From Alkalimarinus alittae (GTDB lineage Bacteria; Pseudomonadota; Gammaproteobacteria; Pseudomonadales; Oleiphilaceae): a stretch of DNA of 64,000 bases. The stretch's first letter is position 1. Each line of letters starts with the position of its first letter. The notes below the pieces were generated by a model that was not told the DNA's origin, ran no database searches, and saw only the letters and a program-made list of their open reading frames with translations. The translations under genes and the position numbers were made by a program. The stretch spans positions 1,030,001 through 1,094,000 of the forward strand of contig NZ_CP100390.1 in assembly GCF_026016465.1 (NCBI RefSeq), in the 5' to 3' direction. Positions 29,962 through 39,085 of the stretch are shown here, in pieces.

Positions 29962-31203
29962 ATGAAGAACAAAGGGTGGCGCGTCACGTTGGCGGGTACA
30001 GGTATCAATTTAGCTTTAGGGGTACTTTATACTTGGAGTATTTTTAAGAAAGAGATATCAGAGTCGATTCAACAGGGCGGTGTGTTTAGCTGGGATTTAT
30101 CATCGATTAACGATCCTTATGCGGTTGCTTGTCTTACATTTGCATTGACGATGGTGGTCGCTGGAAAATGCCAGGATCGGTTTGGTCCGCGAGTAACGGC
30201 AATTTTAGGCGGTTTATTAGTAGGAGCAGGTTTTTTAATTATCTCCCAGACCGCTGATTACTGGGGTTGGATTATTGGTTTTGGCGTGCTTGCGGGGGCC
30301 GGTATTGGCTTTGGTTATTCTTCTGCGACACCGCCTGCGTTGCGGTGGTTTCCTTCAGCTAAAACAGGCCTGATTGCCGGTATTGTCGTATCAGGCTTTG
30401 GCTTGGCACCGGTTTATATTGCACCGCTTGCAAGCTATCTTACGGGCGAATTGGGACTTCAAACGACGATGATGATATTAGGCGTAGGCTTTACTGTTGT
30501 TGTGTGTTCATTAGCCATGCTTTTAAGTAATCCGCCTGAACACTATAGTGTAAATGAACCTGCTGCCTCACAAGCGACGGCTGCTCGTGAGTTGCTTCCA
30601 TCGGAATTACTTAAAGAATCAAAGTTCTATATCTTGTGGACTATTTACTTCATTGGTGCAGGTGCCGGATTGATGGTTATCGGCAGTGTTGCGGGTATGG
30701 CCAAGCAAAGCATGGGGGCGATGGCATTTATGGCAGTGGTTATTATGGCCGTAGGTAATGCGGGTGGCCGTGTTGTCGCGGGTGTATTGTCTGACCGTAT
30801 AGGGCGCATTAATACATTGTTTGCGATGTTGATTTTCCAAGCGGTACTGATGTTTTCGGCCATACCACTTTTGGGCGGAAATGATGCCAGTGCCGTTGCG
30901 CTGATTGTACTCGCTACCTTTATTGGCTTTAACTATGGTACCAATCTTTCATTGTTCCCTGCATTTGCTAAGGGGCTTTGGGGAGCCAAAAACTTTGGAA
31001 CTAACTACGGTATGCTGTTCACCGCGTGGGGGGTGGGTGCATTTGTGTTGGTTAGGGTTGCAGAAGTGCTAAAAGCGTCTAGCGGTTCATTTACTAGCTC
31101 TTTCGCTGTTGCGGGTGGCTTGTTAGTGTTCAGCGCTTTGTTGACTTTTATGCTACGAGAGAAAAAAGAAACGGCAGACCTCAGTTTGGCTCATGCCGCA
31201 TAA
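29962..31203 (+). CDS. OFA (oxalate/formate antiporter) family MFS transporter
   Basis: 413 aa, twelve predicted helices. N-terminal LALGVLYTWSIFKKEI is the OFA-family opening; GRVVAGVLSDRIGR is the MFS loop motif between helices 8 and 9. A monocarboxylate/dicarboxylate substrate is likely but not determined. Divergent from the GMC oxidoreductase and separated by 237 bp. Followed by a strong terminator. Confidence 0.88.
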   Translation: MKNKGWRVTLAGTGINLALGVLYTWSIFKKEISESIQQGGVFSWDLSSINDPYAVACLTFALTMVVAGKCQDRFGPRVTAILGGLLVGAGFLIISQTADYWGWIIGFGVLAGAGIGFGYSSATPPALRWFPSAKTGLIAGIVVSGFGLAPVYIAPLASYLTGELGLQTTMMILGVGFTVVVCSLAMLLSNPPEHYSVNEPAASQATAARELLPSELLKESKFYILWTIYFIGAGAGLMVIGSVAGMAKQSMGAMAFMAVVIMAVGNAGGRVVAGVLSDRIGRINTLFAMLIFQAVLMFSAIPLLGGNDASAVALIVLATFIGFNYGTNLSLFPAFAKGLWGAKNFGTNYGMLFTAWGVGAFVLVRVAEVLKASSGSFTSSFAVAGGLLVFSALLTFMLREKKETADLSLAHAA

Positions 31204-31242
31204 TTAGCATTAAGCACCCATTTTCTACTTTGTTTCATTGAT

Positions 31243-31276
31243 AAAGCCCTTGGATTAAACCCAGGGGCTTTTTTTA
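31243..31276 (+). terminator. Terminator of the OFA transporter gene
   Basis: AAAGCCCTTGG and CCAGGGGCTTT pair with one bulge around a 6-nt loop and lead into a run of seven T. Confidence 0.85.
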
Positions 31277-31452
31277 GGCTTACATTTTATGAAAAACTGA
31301 CGAGCACGTTCAATTTTGTTTATAAGCTAGATCGCAACCGTTATACTTTTCTGCAATTTGAGACCGTTCGTATGTTACATTTTTGGGTAAATATCAAAAA
31401 CGAGTCTCAGCAAAATATTTAATTCTTCGCAACAGAATAGAGGTGATAGTAG

Positions 31453-32079
31453 ATGGCTGTTTATGAAATAAAGCACCCGCTAGTGCAGCACAAACTAGGG
31501 TTAATGCGGGAAGCGGAGATTAGCACCAAGCGTTTTAGGGAGCTAGCGACAGAAGTGGGTTGCCTATTAACGTATGAAGCCACTAAAGATTTACCACTAG
31601 AAACAACCGCCATTGAAAGCTGGGCAGGCCCTATCGAAGTTGAGCAAATCCAAGGCAAAAAAGTCACAGTTGTGCCGATATTGAGAGCGGGATTGGGCAT
31701 GATGGACGGCGTCTTACAGTTAGTGCCTAGTGCAAAAGTGAGCGTGGTTGGCCTGTACCGTGATGAAGAAACGTTAGAACCAGTGCCTTATTTTGAAAAG
31801 CTAGTGGGTAAAATAGAAGACCGAATTTCGTTGGTGATTGACCCTATGCTGGCAACAGGAGGGTCGATGGTTGCGACAATTGAAATGTTGAAAAAAGCCG
31901 GTTGCGAAGAGATCAAAGTGTTGGTGTTAGTGGCAGCCCCTGAAGGTATCAAGCGTGTGACGGATGCGTACCCCGAAATTGACATCTATGTAGCATCAGT
32001 CGACCGCTGCCTCGATGAAAACGGATATATCTTACCGGGCTTAGGGGATGCCGGTGATAAAATATTTGGTACCAAATAA
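31453..32079 (+). CDS. upp: Uracil phosphoribosyltransferase
   Basis: 208 aa. Salvages uracil to UMP with PRPP. PRPP-binding loop [13 protein letters not shown]-terminal [17 protein letters not shown] and C-terminal [15 protein letters not shown] are family-typical. Directly upstream of the uracil permease. Confidence 0.97.
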   Translation: MAVYEIKHPLVQHKLGLMREAEISTKRFRELATEVGCLLTYEATKDLPLETTAIESWAGPIEVEQIQGKKVTVVPILRAGLGMMDGVLQLVPSAKVSVVGLYRDEETLEPVPYFEKLVGKIEDRISLVIDPMLATGGSMVATIEMLKKAGCEEIKVLVLVAAPEGIKRVTDAYPEIDIYVASVDRCLDENGYILPGLGDAGDKIFGTK

Positions 32080-32089
32080 GGGCGAACAA

Positions 32090-33349
32090 ATGAACTCAAC
32101 ATCTTCAGATGTAAGCAGAACGCCTGCTTGGCACAATGCACTCGCAGGCTCACAAATTCTATTAGTGGCCTTTGGCGCCTTGGTGTTGGTACCCCTGATT
32201 ACAGGTCTTGACCCTAGCGTGGCACTGTTCACTGCAGGTATGGGGACACTGTTATTTCAATTGGTGACTAAAAGAACGGTGCCTATTTTCCTTGCTTCAT
32301 CATTTGCCTTTATTGCGCCTATCATCTATGGCACTCAAACGTGGGGTTTACCTGCCACAATGGGCGGATTGGTGGCTGCCGGTGGGCTCTATATTTTAAT
32401 GAGCTTTGCCGTTCGAATTTATGGCACTGATTTTCTTGATCGACTGCTGCCGCCCGTTGTAATTGGTCCGGTTATTATGGTGATCGGCCTTGGGCTTGCG
32501 CCCGTTGCGGTTAATATGGCGATGGGTAAAACAGGTGATGGCTCTGCCGAGTTGATGCCTTATAACACAGCCCTAATCGTATCGCTAACGAGTCTTTTTG
32601 TGACGTTACTGGTGGCTATAAAGGGGCATGGAATATTTAGGTTACTGCCTATTTTATCTGGCATTGTGACGGGGTACGTACTGTCGTTATTTCTGGGGCT
32701 TGTTAGTTTTGCGCCATTAGAGAGTGCTGCTTGGTTTGCCATGCCTAACTTTGTTATGCCTGAGTGGAACTGGCAAGCGGTGCTATTTATGATCCCTGTT
32801 GCGATTGCCCCTGCGATTGAGCATGTAGGCGATATCATGGCGATTGGAACGGTCACAGGGAAAGATTACCTGAAGAAACCTGGCTTGCAAAATACGCTGC
32901 TAGGTGATGGTATCGCAACAGGTGCCGCAGCGATGATCGGAGGGCCACCTAATACGACTTATTCTGAAGTTACGGGTGCCGTAATTCTGACAAAAAACTT
33001 TAATCCTATCGTAATGACCTGGGGGGCTGTGTTTGCCATTTTACTGGCTTTTGTGGGTAAGTTTGGTGCACTTTTACAAACGGTGCCGACGCCAGTGATG
33101 GGCGGAATACTAATCTTATTATTTGGCTCTATTGCCGTTATTGGTCTCAACACATTAATTAAGGCTGACGTCGATCTGAGTGAATCGCGTAATCTTTGTA
33201 TCGTGTCTTTGGTACTGGTTTTTGGTATTGGTGGGATGGCAATAGGCAGTGGTGAGATGGTGCTGAAAGGCGTAAGTCTGTGTGCTATTGTCGCGGTGAT
33301 ATTAAACCTAGTGCTGCCTTATCCTAAGGCTGAGTCTACAGTCGAGTAG
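32090..33349 (+). CDS. uraA: Uracil permease (NCS2 family)
   Basis: 419 aa from ATG 32090, 10 nt after upp stop; an in-frame upstream ATG at 32048 lies inside upp and is unlikely. About 14 hydrophobic segments. NAT/NCS2 signatures VPIFLASSFAFIAPI, VAIAPAIEHVGDI with the proton-coupling Glu/His region, and GGPPNTTYSEVTGAV are present. Transports uracil with protons for Upp. Confidence 0.94.
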   Translation: MNSTSSDVSRTPAWHNALAGSQILLVAFGALVLVPLITGLDPSVALFTAGMGTLLFQLVTKRTVPIFLASSFAFIAPIIYGTQTWGLPATMGGLVAAGGLYILMSFAVRIYGTDFLDRLLPPVVIGPVIMVIGLGLAPVAVNMAMGKTGDGSAELMPYNTALIVSLTSLFVTLLVAIKGHGIFRLLPILSGIVTGYVLSLFLGLVSFAPLESAAWFAMPNFVMPEWNWQAVLFMIPVAIAPAIEHVGDIMAIGTVTGKDYLKKPGLQNTLLGDGIATGAAAMIGGPPNTTYSEVTGAVILTKNFNPIVMTWGAVFAILLAFVGKFGALLQTVPTPVMGGILILLFGSIAVIGLNTLIKADVDLSESRNLCIVSLVLVFGIGGMAIGSGEMVLKGVSLCAIVAVILNLVLPYPKAESTVE

Positions 33350-33357
33350 CGCGACAA

Positions 33358-33405
33358 AACATATAAAGGGCAGTTCATGAATAACCAGAATGCCCTTTAT
33401 ATGTT
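33358..33405. terminator. Bidirectional terminator between uraA and efpL
   Basis: A perfect 15-bp inverted repeat (AACATATAAAGGGCA / TGCCCTTTATATGTT) with an 18-nt loop in the gap between two convergent genes. There is no long T-run on either side, but its position and perfection suit a shared terminator. Confidence 0.6.
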
Positions 33406-33413
33406 ATATCTAT

Positions 33414-33989
33414 TTATTTTGAATCAGCACGGCTCACAAACTTACGATCTTCTACGCTGATGGTGATGCGCTCGCCGGTTGAAATATGCTCAGGTACTTG
33501 CACGGTGACACCAGTCGATAAAATAGCCGGCTTAGTTCTAGCGGTGGCTGAACCCCCTTTAAGAGCAGGGTCCGTTTCGATAATATCCAAGTCAACGTTC
33601 GCAGGTAAATCAAGGGCAACGGGTGTTTCACCTACAATCACGACCATTACGCCGTTAGTATCTTCATTAATAAACTGTAGTTCTTCTTCGATGCGCTCTT
33701 TGTTGAAGATATAAGATGTATAGTCTTCGTTATCCATAAAGACATACTCATCGCCATCTGAGTATGAAAACTTAGCGGGACGTCGAGTTAAGTCCGCAAG
33801 GTTCAACATATCTGAATCTTTAAATGTCTCGTCAATTTTATTGCCTGTCGCAACATCGTACATACGCATACGGTAGATGCTGCCGCCTGCTCGGCCTTGA
33901 GGCACAGAACGGTCAATGGTTTTAATAACGTAAACATTGCCATTATATTCAACGGCGGTATTTTTCTTTAGTTCACTTGCTTTTGGCAT
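33414..33989 (-). CDS. efpL: Elongation factor P-like protein EfpL (YeiP)
   Basis: 191 aa, three beta-barrel EF-P domains. It reads as the YeiP/EfpL branch: [17 protein letters not shown] at the N-terminus and [21 protein letters not shown] in domain III. At the tip of domain I the loop carries Arg at position 33 (VPQGRAGGS), matching R33 of E. coli YeiP rather than the modified Lys of classic EF-P. EfpL relieves ribosome stalling at polyproline and other motifs. Single gene, convergent with uraA. Confidence 0.93.
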   Translation of the reverse strand: MPKASELKKNTAVEYNGNVYVIKTIDRSVPQGRAGGSIYRMRMYDVATGNKIDETFKDSDMLNLADLTRRPAKFSYSDGDEYVFMDNEDYTSYIFNKERIEEELQFINEDTNGVMVVIVGETPVALDLPANVDLDIIETDPALKGGSATARTKPAILSTGVTVQVPEHISTGERITISVEDRKFVSRADSK

Positions 33990-34090
33990 CTTATTTTCGC
34001 TCTAAAATCAAAATGTTAAAGGTGCTGATAACGTTTAAGGGTACTTTATTACTTAGCTTAATCAAAACCTGCGACTAGCTCAAGGCTGTC

Positions 34091-34696
34091 TTAGTAATCG
34101 ACACCTTTACGCGCCATGACGCCAGCAGTATAGGCATGCTTGATATCGTTAATTTCTGATACGGTATCCATTAACTCACGAATGGCTTTACCGCCGCCGC
34201 GACCCGTTACCACCACGCTTTGATTGGCTGGACGATTTCGAATGGCGCTAAGAATTGTTTCTTCGTCTAAGTAAGAGTAGGCCAGCATATAGGTGAGTTC
34301 ATCTAATACCACTAGGTGTAAGCTTTCATCTTTGAGCATTCGTTCTGCATGCACCCATGAAGCTTCGGCGGCTGCGATATCGGAATCTCTATCTTGAGTG
34401 TCCCAGGTAAAGCCTGTACCCATTTGATGAAACTGTACTTCAGGGTGTTTTTCTCGAATGAAGATTTCTTCGCCAGATAGCTGAACACCTTTAATAAACT
34501 GCACAACACCCACATTGTAACCGTACCCAAGGCTACGCATAACCATTCCAAAAGCAGAGCTAGATTTACCCTTGCCATTACCCGTGAGCAGAATTGAAAC
34601 GCCTCGCTCGGTATCTGCCTTAGCGATGCTCTTGTCTATCTGTTCTTTTTGTTTTTCCATACTGGCTTTATGTTTTGCCGATTTAGAATCGCTCAT
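34091..34696 (-). CDS. cobO: Cob(I)yrinic acid a,c-diamide adenosyltransferase
   Basis: 201 aa, CobO/BtuR family. P-loop GNGKGKSSSAFGM (about 39-51) binds ATP; GVVQFIKG, TWDTQDRDSDIAAA and VVLDELTYML follow the family. It adenosylates the Co(I) form of the corrinoid. It starts 7 nt after an iron-sulfur protein gene, which could provide reducing power. No other cobalamin synthesis gene is in the window. Confidence 0.94.
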   Translation of the reverse strand: MSDSKSAKHKASMEKQKEQIDKSIAKADTERGVSILLTGNGKGKSSSAFGMVMRSLGYGYNVGVVQFIKGVQLSGEEIFIREKHPEVQFHQMGTGFTWDTQDRDSDIAAAEASWVHAERMLKDESLHLVVLDELTYMLAYSYLDEETILSAIRNRPANQSVVVTGRGGGKAIRELMDTVSEINDIKHAYTAGVMARKGVDY

Positions 34697-34703
34697 AGTG
34701 GTC

Positions 34704-35426
34704 CTATAAATTGTAGAGATTAATTATTTTCATGGATTCAGTATAGTGGTAATTGAGTTGCGGTTCAGTATAACGGTGCTCGCTCTTAACAGGGCAGCTC
34801 ACCCTAGCGAGACAGGTACGGCTGCATTGAGAGTTAGCTGACTTTCGATAGCTGATGCATTTATTTAGTTCTAATTCGCCCTCATTACACGCGGCTGCAG
34901 GGCAATGATCAATACAAATTTTATGCTTGCAGGTAGAGCAGGGCGATGTTGAGGCTAATGGTTGTGTGATGGCGAAATCACTGTTAGCTAATATAACAGA
35001 GCGATAGGCGAACCAGGACCCCCAGTGGTTGTTAATACCCACTTTAAAGGGTGACTCGTGATGCCAACCAGCCAATTTACCGAGGGCAATTAAGTTAACG
35101 GGTGGGTTGCCTGGGTAAATCACTCTGAATGAGAGGTTGGGATGCGTTGTAGTTAACCACATTGAGACTGTCTCAATTGTAAAGCTATCAATAGGGTTAC
35201 TATTTGCTGGAGCATCTGTAAGCGAATCGGCATTAGGTAAAGACGCCCAAAGCAGCTTCCCTCTGTGACCGACCAATATAAGCTGACTATATTTATGGAA
35301 CTCTTCAATCTTCTCAGAGAGCGGTTTAATAATACCTATAGGTAGCTCGTTTATATTGAATACGCATTGTACATTCAAGCCGTTATCGTTGAGTCGTTTA
35401 GGTTTAAGTGACGGTGATATCGGCAT
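34704..35426 (-). CDS. QueG-like iron-sulfur protein, uncharacterised
   Basis: 240 aa. The C-terminal third is Cys-rich: C163-x2-C166-x4-C171-x3-C175-Pro is a 4Fe-4S ferredoxin motif, and C180, C190, C201, C205 and C211 may ligate a second cluster or a metal. The stretch GINNHWGSWFAYRSVIL just before the first motif resembles the region preceding the ferredoxin domain in epoxyqueuosine reductase (QueG), a cobalamin enzyme. The N-terminal ~120 residues are not recognised. Cytoplasmic by appearance. Adjacent to cobO with a 7-nt gap, so a role in corrinoid reduction is a reasonable guess but unproven. Divergent from bfd. Confidence 0.6.
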   Translation of the reverse strand: MPISPSLKPKRLNDNGLNVQCVFNINELPIGIIKPLSEKIEEFHKYSQLILVGHRGKLLWASLPNADSLTDAPANSNPIDSFTIETVSMWLTTTHPNLSFRVIYPGNPPVNLIALGKLAGWHHESPFKVGINNHWGSWFAYRSVILANSDFAITQPLASTSPCSTCKHKICIDHCPAAACNEGELELNKCISYRKSANSQCSRTCLARVSCPVKSEHRYTEPQLNYHYTESMKIINLYNL

Positions 35427-35563
35427 TTTAAGATATTCCAGCTAAGTAAGAGGTTCTTTAAGGTTATTTTCTTTCATAAGAATTGGCTGTGCAAGAATGC
35501 TATCAGGCATTAAGCAAGAATCAAATAAACGATCAAACAGAAATATATTTAAAATTTCTTATT

Positions 35564-35582
35564 GATAAAGATTCTCATTAGC
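35564..35582. promoter_or_regulatory. Fur-box-like site upstream of bfd
   Basis: GATAAAGATTCTCATTAGC matches 15 of 19 positions of the Fur consensus GATAATGATAATCATTATC by hand count. A further AATAATGATTATT lies at 35588-35600. It is 43 nt before the bfd ATG and 138 nt from the divergent iron-sulfur gene, so it could act on both. Confidence 0.7.
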
Positions 35583-35624
35583 ATATAATAATGATTATTG
35601 AAACTTAATGCGGGGCTATGTGTA

Positions 35625-35837
35625 ATGTTGGTATGTATCTGCAAGGGTATTAGCGATAAAGACATTGAAAGTGCAGTTCATGAAGGTGCGACTGGCTTTG
35701 GTGATGTTCGTGCTTCTTTAGGTGTAGGTGGGTGCTGCGGGCAGTGTGCTTCTTATGCTAAAGACCTGGTTAAAGATACTATTTCACAGCTTCAGTTGTC
35801 TCAGGCCTTGCATCTCGCTCAAGAGGTGTCGTGCTAA
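35625..35837 (+). CDS. bfd: Bacterioferritin-associated ferredoxin
   Basis: 70 aa from the ATG giving MLVCICKGISD; upstream in-frame starts extend beyond the family N-terminus. The 2Fe-2S ligands C4, C6, C38 and C41 are all present (VCICKG and CCGQC). Bfd binds bacterioferritin and reduces its stored ferric iron for release; elsewhere it is induced by iron starvation through Fur, which fits the upstream Fur-like site. Two bacterioferritin genes follow on the same strand. Confidence 0.95.
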   Translation: MLVCICKGISDKDIESAVHEGATGFGDVRASLGVGGCCGQCASYAKDLVKDTISQLQLSQALHLAQEVSC

Positions 35838-35849
35838 TATAAGTGCTCT

Positions 35850-35883
35850 CTATTGATAATATTATATTATTTAATATCAATAG
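35850..35883. repeat. AT-rich inverted repeat downstream of bfd
   Basis: CTATTGATA and TATCAATAG form a 9-bp perfect inverted repeat flanking 16 nt of pure A/T. It starts 12 nt after the bfd stop and could be a weak terminator or a protein-binding site for the following bfr pair. Confidence 0.45.
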
Positions 35884-35913
35884 CTTGTAGCTATATATTT
35901 TTCACTCGTTTGA

Positions 35914-35925
35914 CCCCCCCCCCCC
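35914..35925. repeat. Poly(C) tract, 12 C
   Basis: An uninterrupted run of twelve C in the 218-bp gap between bfd and the first bfr gene, about 130 nt upstream of the bfr start. Such homopolymers can change length during replication; it could also reflect a sequencing error. Confidence 0.85.
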
Positions 35926-36055
35926 AAATCTTCGGTGGCACTTGGCATCGAGTTTATTTCGTCTATACTCTCCCTCTACAGGCTTAAAGGCAAACCACTA
36001 TTTATAGTTTGTGTGGTATTGTTGCTCTCATGCTATTTCTAAAAGGGTCTTCATT

Positions 36056-36526
36056 ATGAAAGGTGATAAAAAAGTCATCGAATTGCTCAATAAGTGTTTG
36101 GGTAATGAGCTGATTGCCATTAACCAGTATTTTCTACATGCCCGTATGTTCAAGCACTGGGGATTGGGTGAGCTTGACAAGCGCGAGTACAAAAAATCAA
36201 TTAAAGACATGAAGCAAGCAGATAAGCTGATTGAACGTGTTTTGTTCTTAGAAGGTATCCCTAATTTACAAAAACTGGGCAAGTTGCTGATCGGTGAGAA
36301 CACTCAAGAGATACTGGAGTGTGATTTAAAGCTTCAGGTGGTTACGCTGCAAGACATACGAGAAGCAATGGCACACTGCGAAACGCTTTCTGACTATGTA
36401 AGCCGAGACCTGTTAGGCGAAATTCTAGAAGCCGAAGAAGAGCACCTGGACTGGATTGAAGCTCAGCTTGGGCTAATCGAAAATATCAGTATTGAAAACT
36501 ATTTACAAAGCATGATCGGCGATTAA
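36056..36526 (+). CDS. bfr: Bacterioferritin, haem-binding type with degenerate ferroxidase site
   Basis: 156 aa from ATG 36056 ([19 protein letters not shown], the canonical start). Haem-ligating M52 is present (KDMKQAD). Of the six ferroxidase ligands known from E. coli Bfr, E18, E127 and H130 are kept, but E51 is Asp, H54 is Gln and E94 is Gln. This subunit should bind haem but oxidise iron poorly. It would form 24-mers with the neighbouring subunit, whose residues are complementary. The genes are 20 nt apart. Cytoplasmic iron storage. Confidence 0.93.
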   Translation: MKGDKKVIELLNKCLGNELIAINQYFLHARMFKHWGLGELDKREYKKSIKDMKQADKLIERVLFLEGIPNLQKLGKLLIGENTQEILECDLKLQVVTLQDIREAMAHCETLSDYVSRDLLGEILEAEEEHLDWIEAQLGLIENISIENYLQSMIGD

Positions 36527-36546
36527 TTCTTGTAGGAGCGCATTTT

Positions 36547-37014
36547 ATGAAAGGCAGTAATAAGGTAATCGACGTATTAAACGACTTGTTGGCCGGTGAG
36601 CTAACGGCTATGGATCAGTACTTCGTTCACTCCAGAATGTATGATGACTGGGGTTTGAGCAAGCTGTTTGAACGAATCGGCCATGAAATGGAAGATGAAA
36701 CGGGTCATGCAGATGCGATGATAAAACGCATCCTGTTTTTAGAAGGTAAACCAAACTTAACTAAACGTGAGCCGCTAAATATCGGGTCGACCGTTCCTGA
36801 AATGCTGCAAAGCGACCTAGATTTAGAATACTCTGTCGTAAAAAACCTGAAAGCAGCAATAGCGCTTTGTGAAACCGAGCAAGATTATGAAACGCGTGCG
36901 ATGCTGGTTAAGCAGCTAGAAGATACCGAAGAAGATCACGCCTACTGGCTTGAAAAACAGTTAGGGCTGATTGATAAGATTGGATTGCAGAATTATTTGC
37001 AGTCGATGATGTAA
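36547..37014 (+). CDS. bfr: Bacterioferritin, ferroxidase type lacking the haem Met
   Basis: 155 aa. Ferroxidase residues E18, E51, H54 and E94 are present, and the helix-D motif DTEEDHAYW supplies Glu and His (one-residue insertion compared with E. coli, as in ferritin-like FtnA/BfrA of pseudomonads). The haem ligand at position 52 is Thr (DETGHAD), so it cannot ligate haem in the normal way. Forms the catalytic half of a probable two-subunit bacterioferritin with the upstream gene. A terminator follows. Confidence 0.93.
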   Translation: MKGSNKVIDVLNDLLAGELTAMDQYFVHSRMYDDWGLSKLFERIGHEMEDETGHADAMIKRILFLEGKPNLTKREPLNIGSTVPEMLQSDLDLEYSVVKNLKAAIALCETEQDYETRAMLVKQLEDTEEDHAYWLEKQLGLIDKIGLQNYLQSMM

Positions 37015-37037
37015 GTTAACAGTGTTCGCAGGTAAAT

Positions 37038-37070
37038 AACAAAAAAGGGCTTAATTGCCCTTTTTTTGTT
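37038..37070 (+). terminator. Terminator after the bfr pair
   Basis: A stem pairing AACAAAAAAGGGC with GCCCTTTTTTTGTT around a TTAATT loop; the T-run is part of the stem and of the exit, so it works in both directions and may also serve the convergent NnrS operon. Confidence 0.85.
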
Positions 37071-37091
37071 GTCTGTCCAATACAGCTATAG

Positions 37092-38324
37092 CTACCCCGG
37101 TAACCCGTCGGCTCTGGGGCTTATAAGGAAGAGAGAAAACCTGAATAGATAAACAACAAACGCGCCGACCCATATGAGCGACGAGCTAAAAAATAGCATG
37201 GGTGCATATTGCGGAAAAAATGCTATAGAGGCTCTAAGTAGGCTGGCAATAATGATCAGAGCAACGGTGACATTCAACCACCTGTTAGCCTGTAATATTC
37301 TGCCCGTATGCACCGTAGAGACGATAGACATTATCATTATATAAGCAAGCCCGAGTGCGCCTGTGGTTAAGATGTGCCTGAAATGGTTGATGCTGTAGAA
37401 ACTGTCATCTAAATAATCAACCGCCATAAAACCATAGCCTAAGGCCATTAGCATAAGAATAGAGGCTAATGGCCAAACCAGTGGAATAGTGAACAACCGG
37501 ACATCTTTGATAAAGAAGTCGTTGAGGGTGTTCAGAATCGCAGCCGACACAGCAAATGCCAGCCACGCTAGAATATGGTTTCCTGGCAACAAAAACTCAA
37601 CAATCGTAAAGAGTAACAAAGTAAACATCGCTAAGTAATATCTGGGTGGACGGGAGATAAATAGCTCATTAATCTCGAGTTGCTCCAGTTGGCCATTGAT
37701 CACGCCTGTATTTACTCGCTGTAAGACCGAGAGTATTAGTATCATAAACGCCCCAACGGCCATTTTAAGAATGGCAATAGAGTCAGCTGTTATCCCTGTC
37801 ATTAGGCGTAATGAATCAATTTTGGATATAAAAAAGATGATCTGAATGGTTGTTAATAGCATGATTGAAAATGCCAGAGCAGAATGCCTTTTTTGCGGGT
37901 CTGAAAGCACCGGTTTGATGACTTGATATAATAACCATAACCAAAAAGATAAATTAACAATGCTGACGATGATGGGGCCAAGCAGGTCGATCATCCAAAA
38001 GCTAAGCCGTCCCGCAGCCCACAGAATAATTGCCCACAGTAAGGGCTTGCCCGTTACCGGAGTGACTCGTTCAAAAAACTCTGGTAGAGCGGTCAGTAGA
38101 AACCCTGCAATTCCGGCTGCTGCCAAGCCAAATAGCATCTCGTATATATGCCATTCTATGATGTTATCGGTAAAGATCAGAGAGATAAAACCTGCCCAAT
38201 GCATCCCCCAAAGCAGGGTAGTGAGAATTATGTAACTGGTTAGCAATAAAAAAAATGGACGAAATCCATAAGCGAGCAACGTGGGCGGGTTCTTTGAGTT
38301 TAATGTTATTGGGTTAGCCACCAC
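37092..38324 (-). CDS. NnrS family haem/copper membrane protein
   Basis: 410 aa, about twelve hydrophobic helices. NnrS features: LAYGFRPFFLL at the N-terminus, EWHIYEMLFGLAAAGIAGFLLTALP, and conserved His in HFRHILTTGALGLAYIM and VHTGR. Characterised NnrS proteins are haem- and copper-containing membrane proteins linked to nitric oxide stress. Here it is the last gene of a five-gene operon with a TonB receptor and an ABC importer, its ATG overlapping the ATPase stop by one base (TAATG). No nitrite or NO reductase gene is nearby, which makes the context unusual. Confidence 0.88.
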   Translation of the reverse strand: MVANPITLNSKNPPTLLAYGFRPFFLLLTSYIILTTLLWGMHWAGFISLIFTDNIIEWHIYEMLFGLAAAGIAGFLLTALPEFFERVTPVTGKPLLWAIILWAAGRLSFWMIDLLGPIIVSIVNLSFWLWLLYQVIKPVLSDPQKRHSALAFSIMLLTTIQIIFFISKIDSLRLMTGITADSIAILKMAVGAFMILILSVLQRVNTGVINGQLEQLEINELFISRPPRYYLAMFTLLLFTIVEFLLPGNHILAWLAFAVSAAILNTLNDFFIKDVRLFTIPLVWPLASILMLMALGYGFMAVDYLDDSFYSINHFRHILTTGALGLAYIMIMSIVSTVHTGRILQANRWLNVTVALIIIASLLRASIAFFPQYAPMLFFSSSLIWVGAFVVYLFRFSLFLISPRADGLPG

Positions 38325-39085
38325 TATTTAGCCCTCAGGTTTAATTCAAAGGTTTGCCTTATTTTAGGATGCGCTAGCAGCCTTGCTGTTTCCTGATAAA
38401 CAAACTGGTCGTCTCGTTCTGGTAGCGGCTTGTTGAGTGTAAAGCGTTCTACAATTCGTCCAGGGTCAATATCAAGCAGTAAAATCTGATGGCTTAACTT
38501 GACGGCTTCCATAAGGTCGTGGGTAATAAATAGGATTGATAAACTTTGAAGGTTAACGAGCTCTATTAAAATGCTTTGTAGCTCTTGTTTAAGGCCGATG
38601 TCTAGCGCTGAAAATGGTTCGTCCAGATAGAGTAATTCTGGTTGAACGACTAAGGCGCGGGCAAAAGCAACTCTTTGGCGCATACCGCCGCTTAAGTCTT
38701 TAGGGAATTTATTAAAATCCGCTTCATCTAAACCAAAGCGTAGAGCAATCTCTTTGGCTTGAGTATGTCGCAGGGCTTTTTTAACGCCTTTTGCTTTAAG
38801 GCCAAAGGCAATGTTATCTAGCGTGGTTTGCCAGGGGAGTAGCCGGGCATCCTGAAAGGCAAAAGAGAAGCTTTCAAACGTGTTTTTGATGTCTCCATCT
38901 AACACATCTAATAATCCTGCGCATAAGTGAAGCAGTGTTGTTTTTCCACCCCCGCTAGGGCCGACAATAGACACGACTTGCCCCTTTTGTACACTAAAAT
39001 TGATATCGCGTAATATCTCAGCAGGACCAAACCGGTGATTAAGGCGGCTGACTTCTAAGCTGCTTGTTTGGGTTAACTGCGCCAC
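38324..39085 (-). CDS. ABC transporter ATPase, NitT/TauT type
   Basis: 253 aa. Walker A GPSGGGKTT (42-50), signature LSGGMRQR (131-138), Walker B LLYLDEP (151-157), and D-loop SALD. The sequence around FQDARLLPWQTTLDNI is typical of nitrate/sulfonate/taurine-class importers. It overlaps the permease gene by 13 nt and the NnrS gene by one base, so the complex and NnrS are co-expressed. Confidence 0.92.
   Translation of the reverse strand: MAQLTQTSSLEVSRLNHRFGPAEILRDINFSVQKGQVVSIVGPSGGGKTTLLHLCAGLLDVLDGDIKNTFESFSFAFQDARLLPWQTTLDNIAFGLKAKGVKKALRHTQAKEIALRFGLDEADFNKFPKDLSGGMRQRVAFARALVVQPELLYLDEPFSALDIGLKQELQSILIELVNLQSLSILFITHDLMEAVKLSHQILLLDIDPGRIVERFTLNKPLPERDDQFVYQETARLLAHPKIRQTFELNLRAK

Noticed and set aside
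35838-36055. CRISPR or riboswitch upstream of bfr
   Set aside because: No repeated spacers or known aptamer fold; only the AT-rich inverted repeat and the C run.
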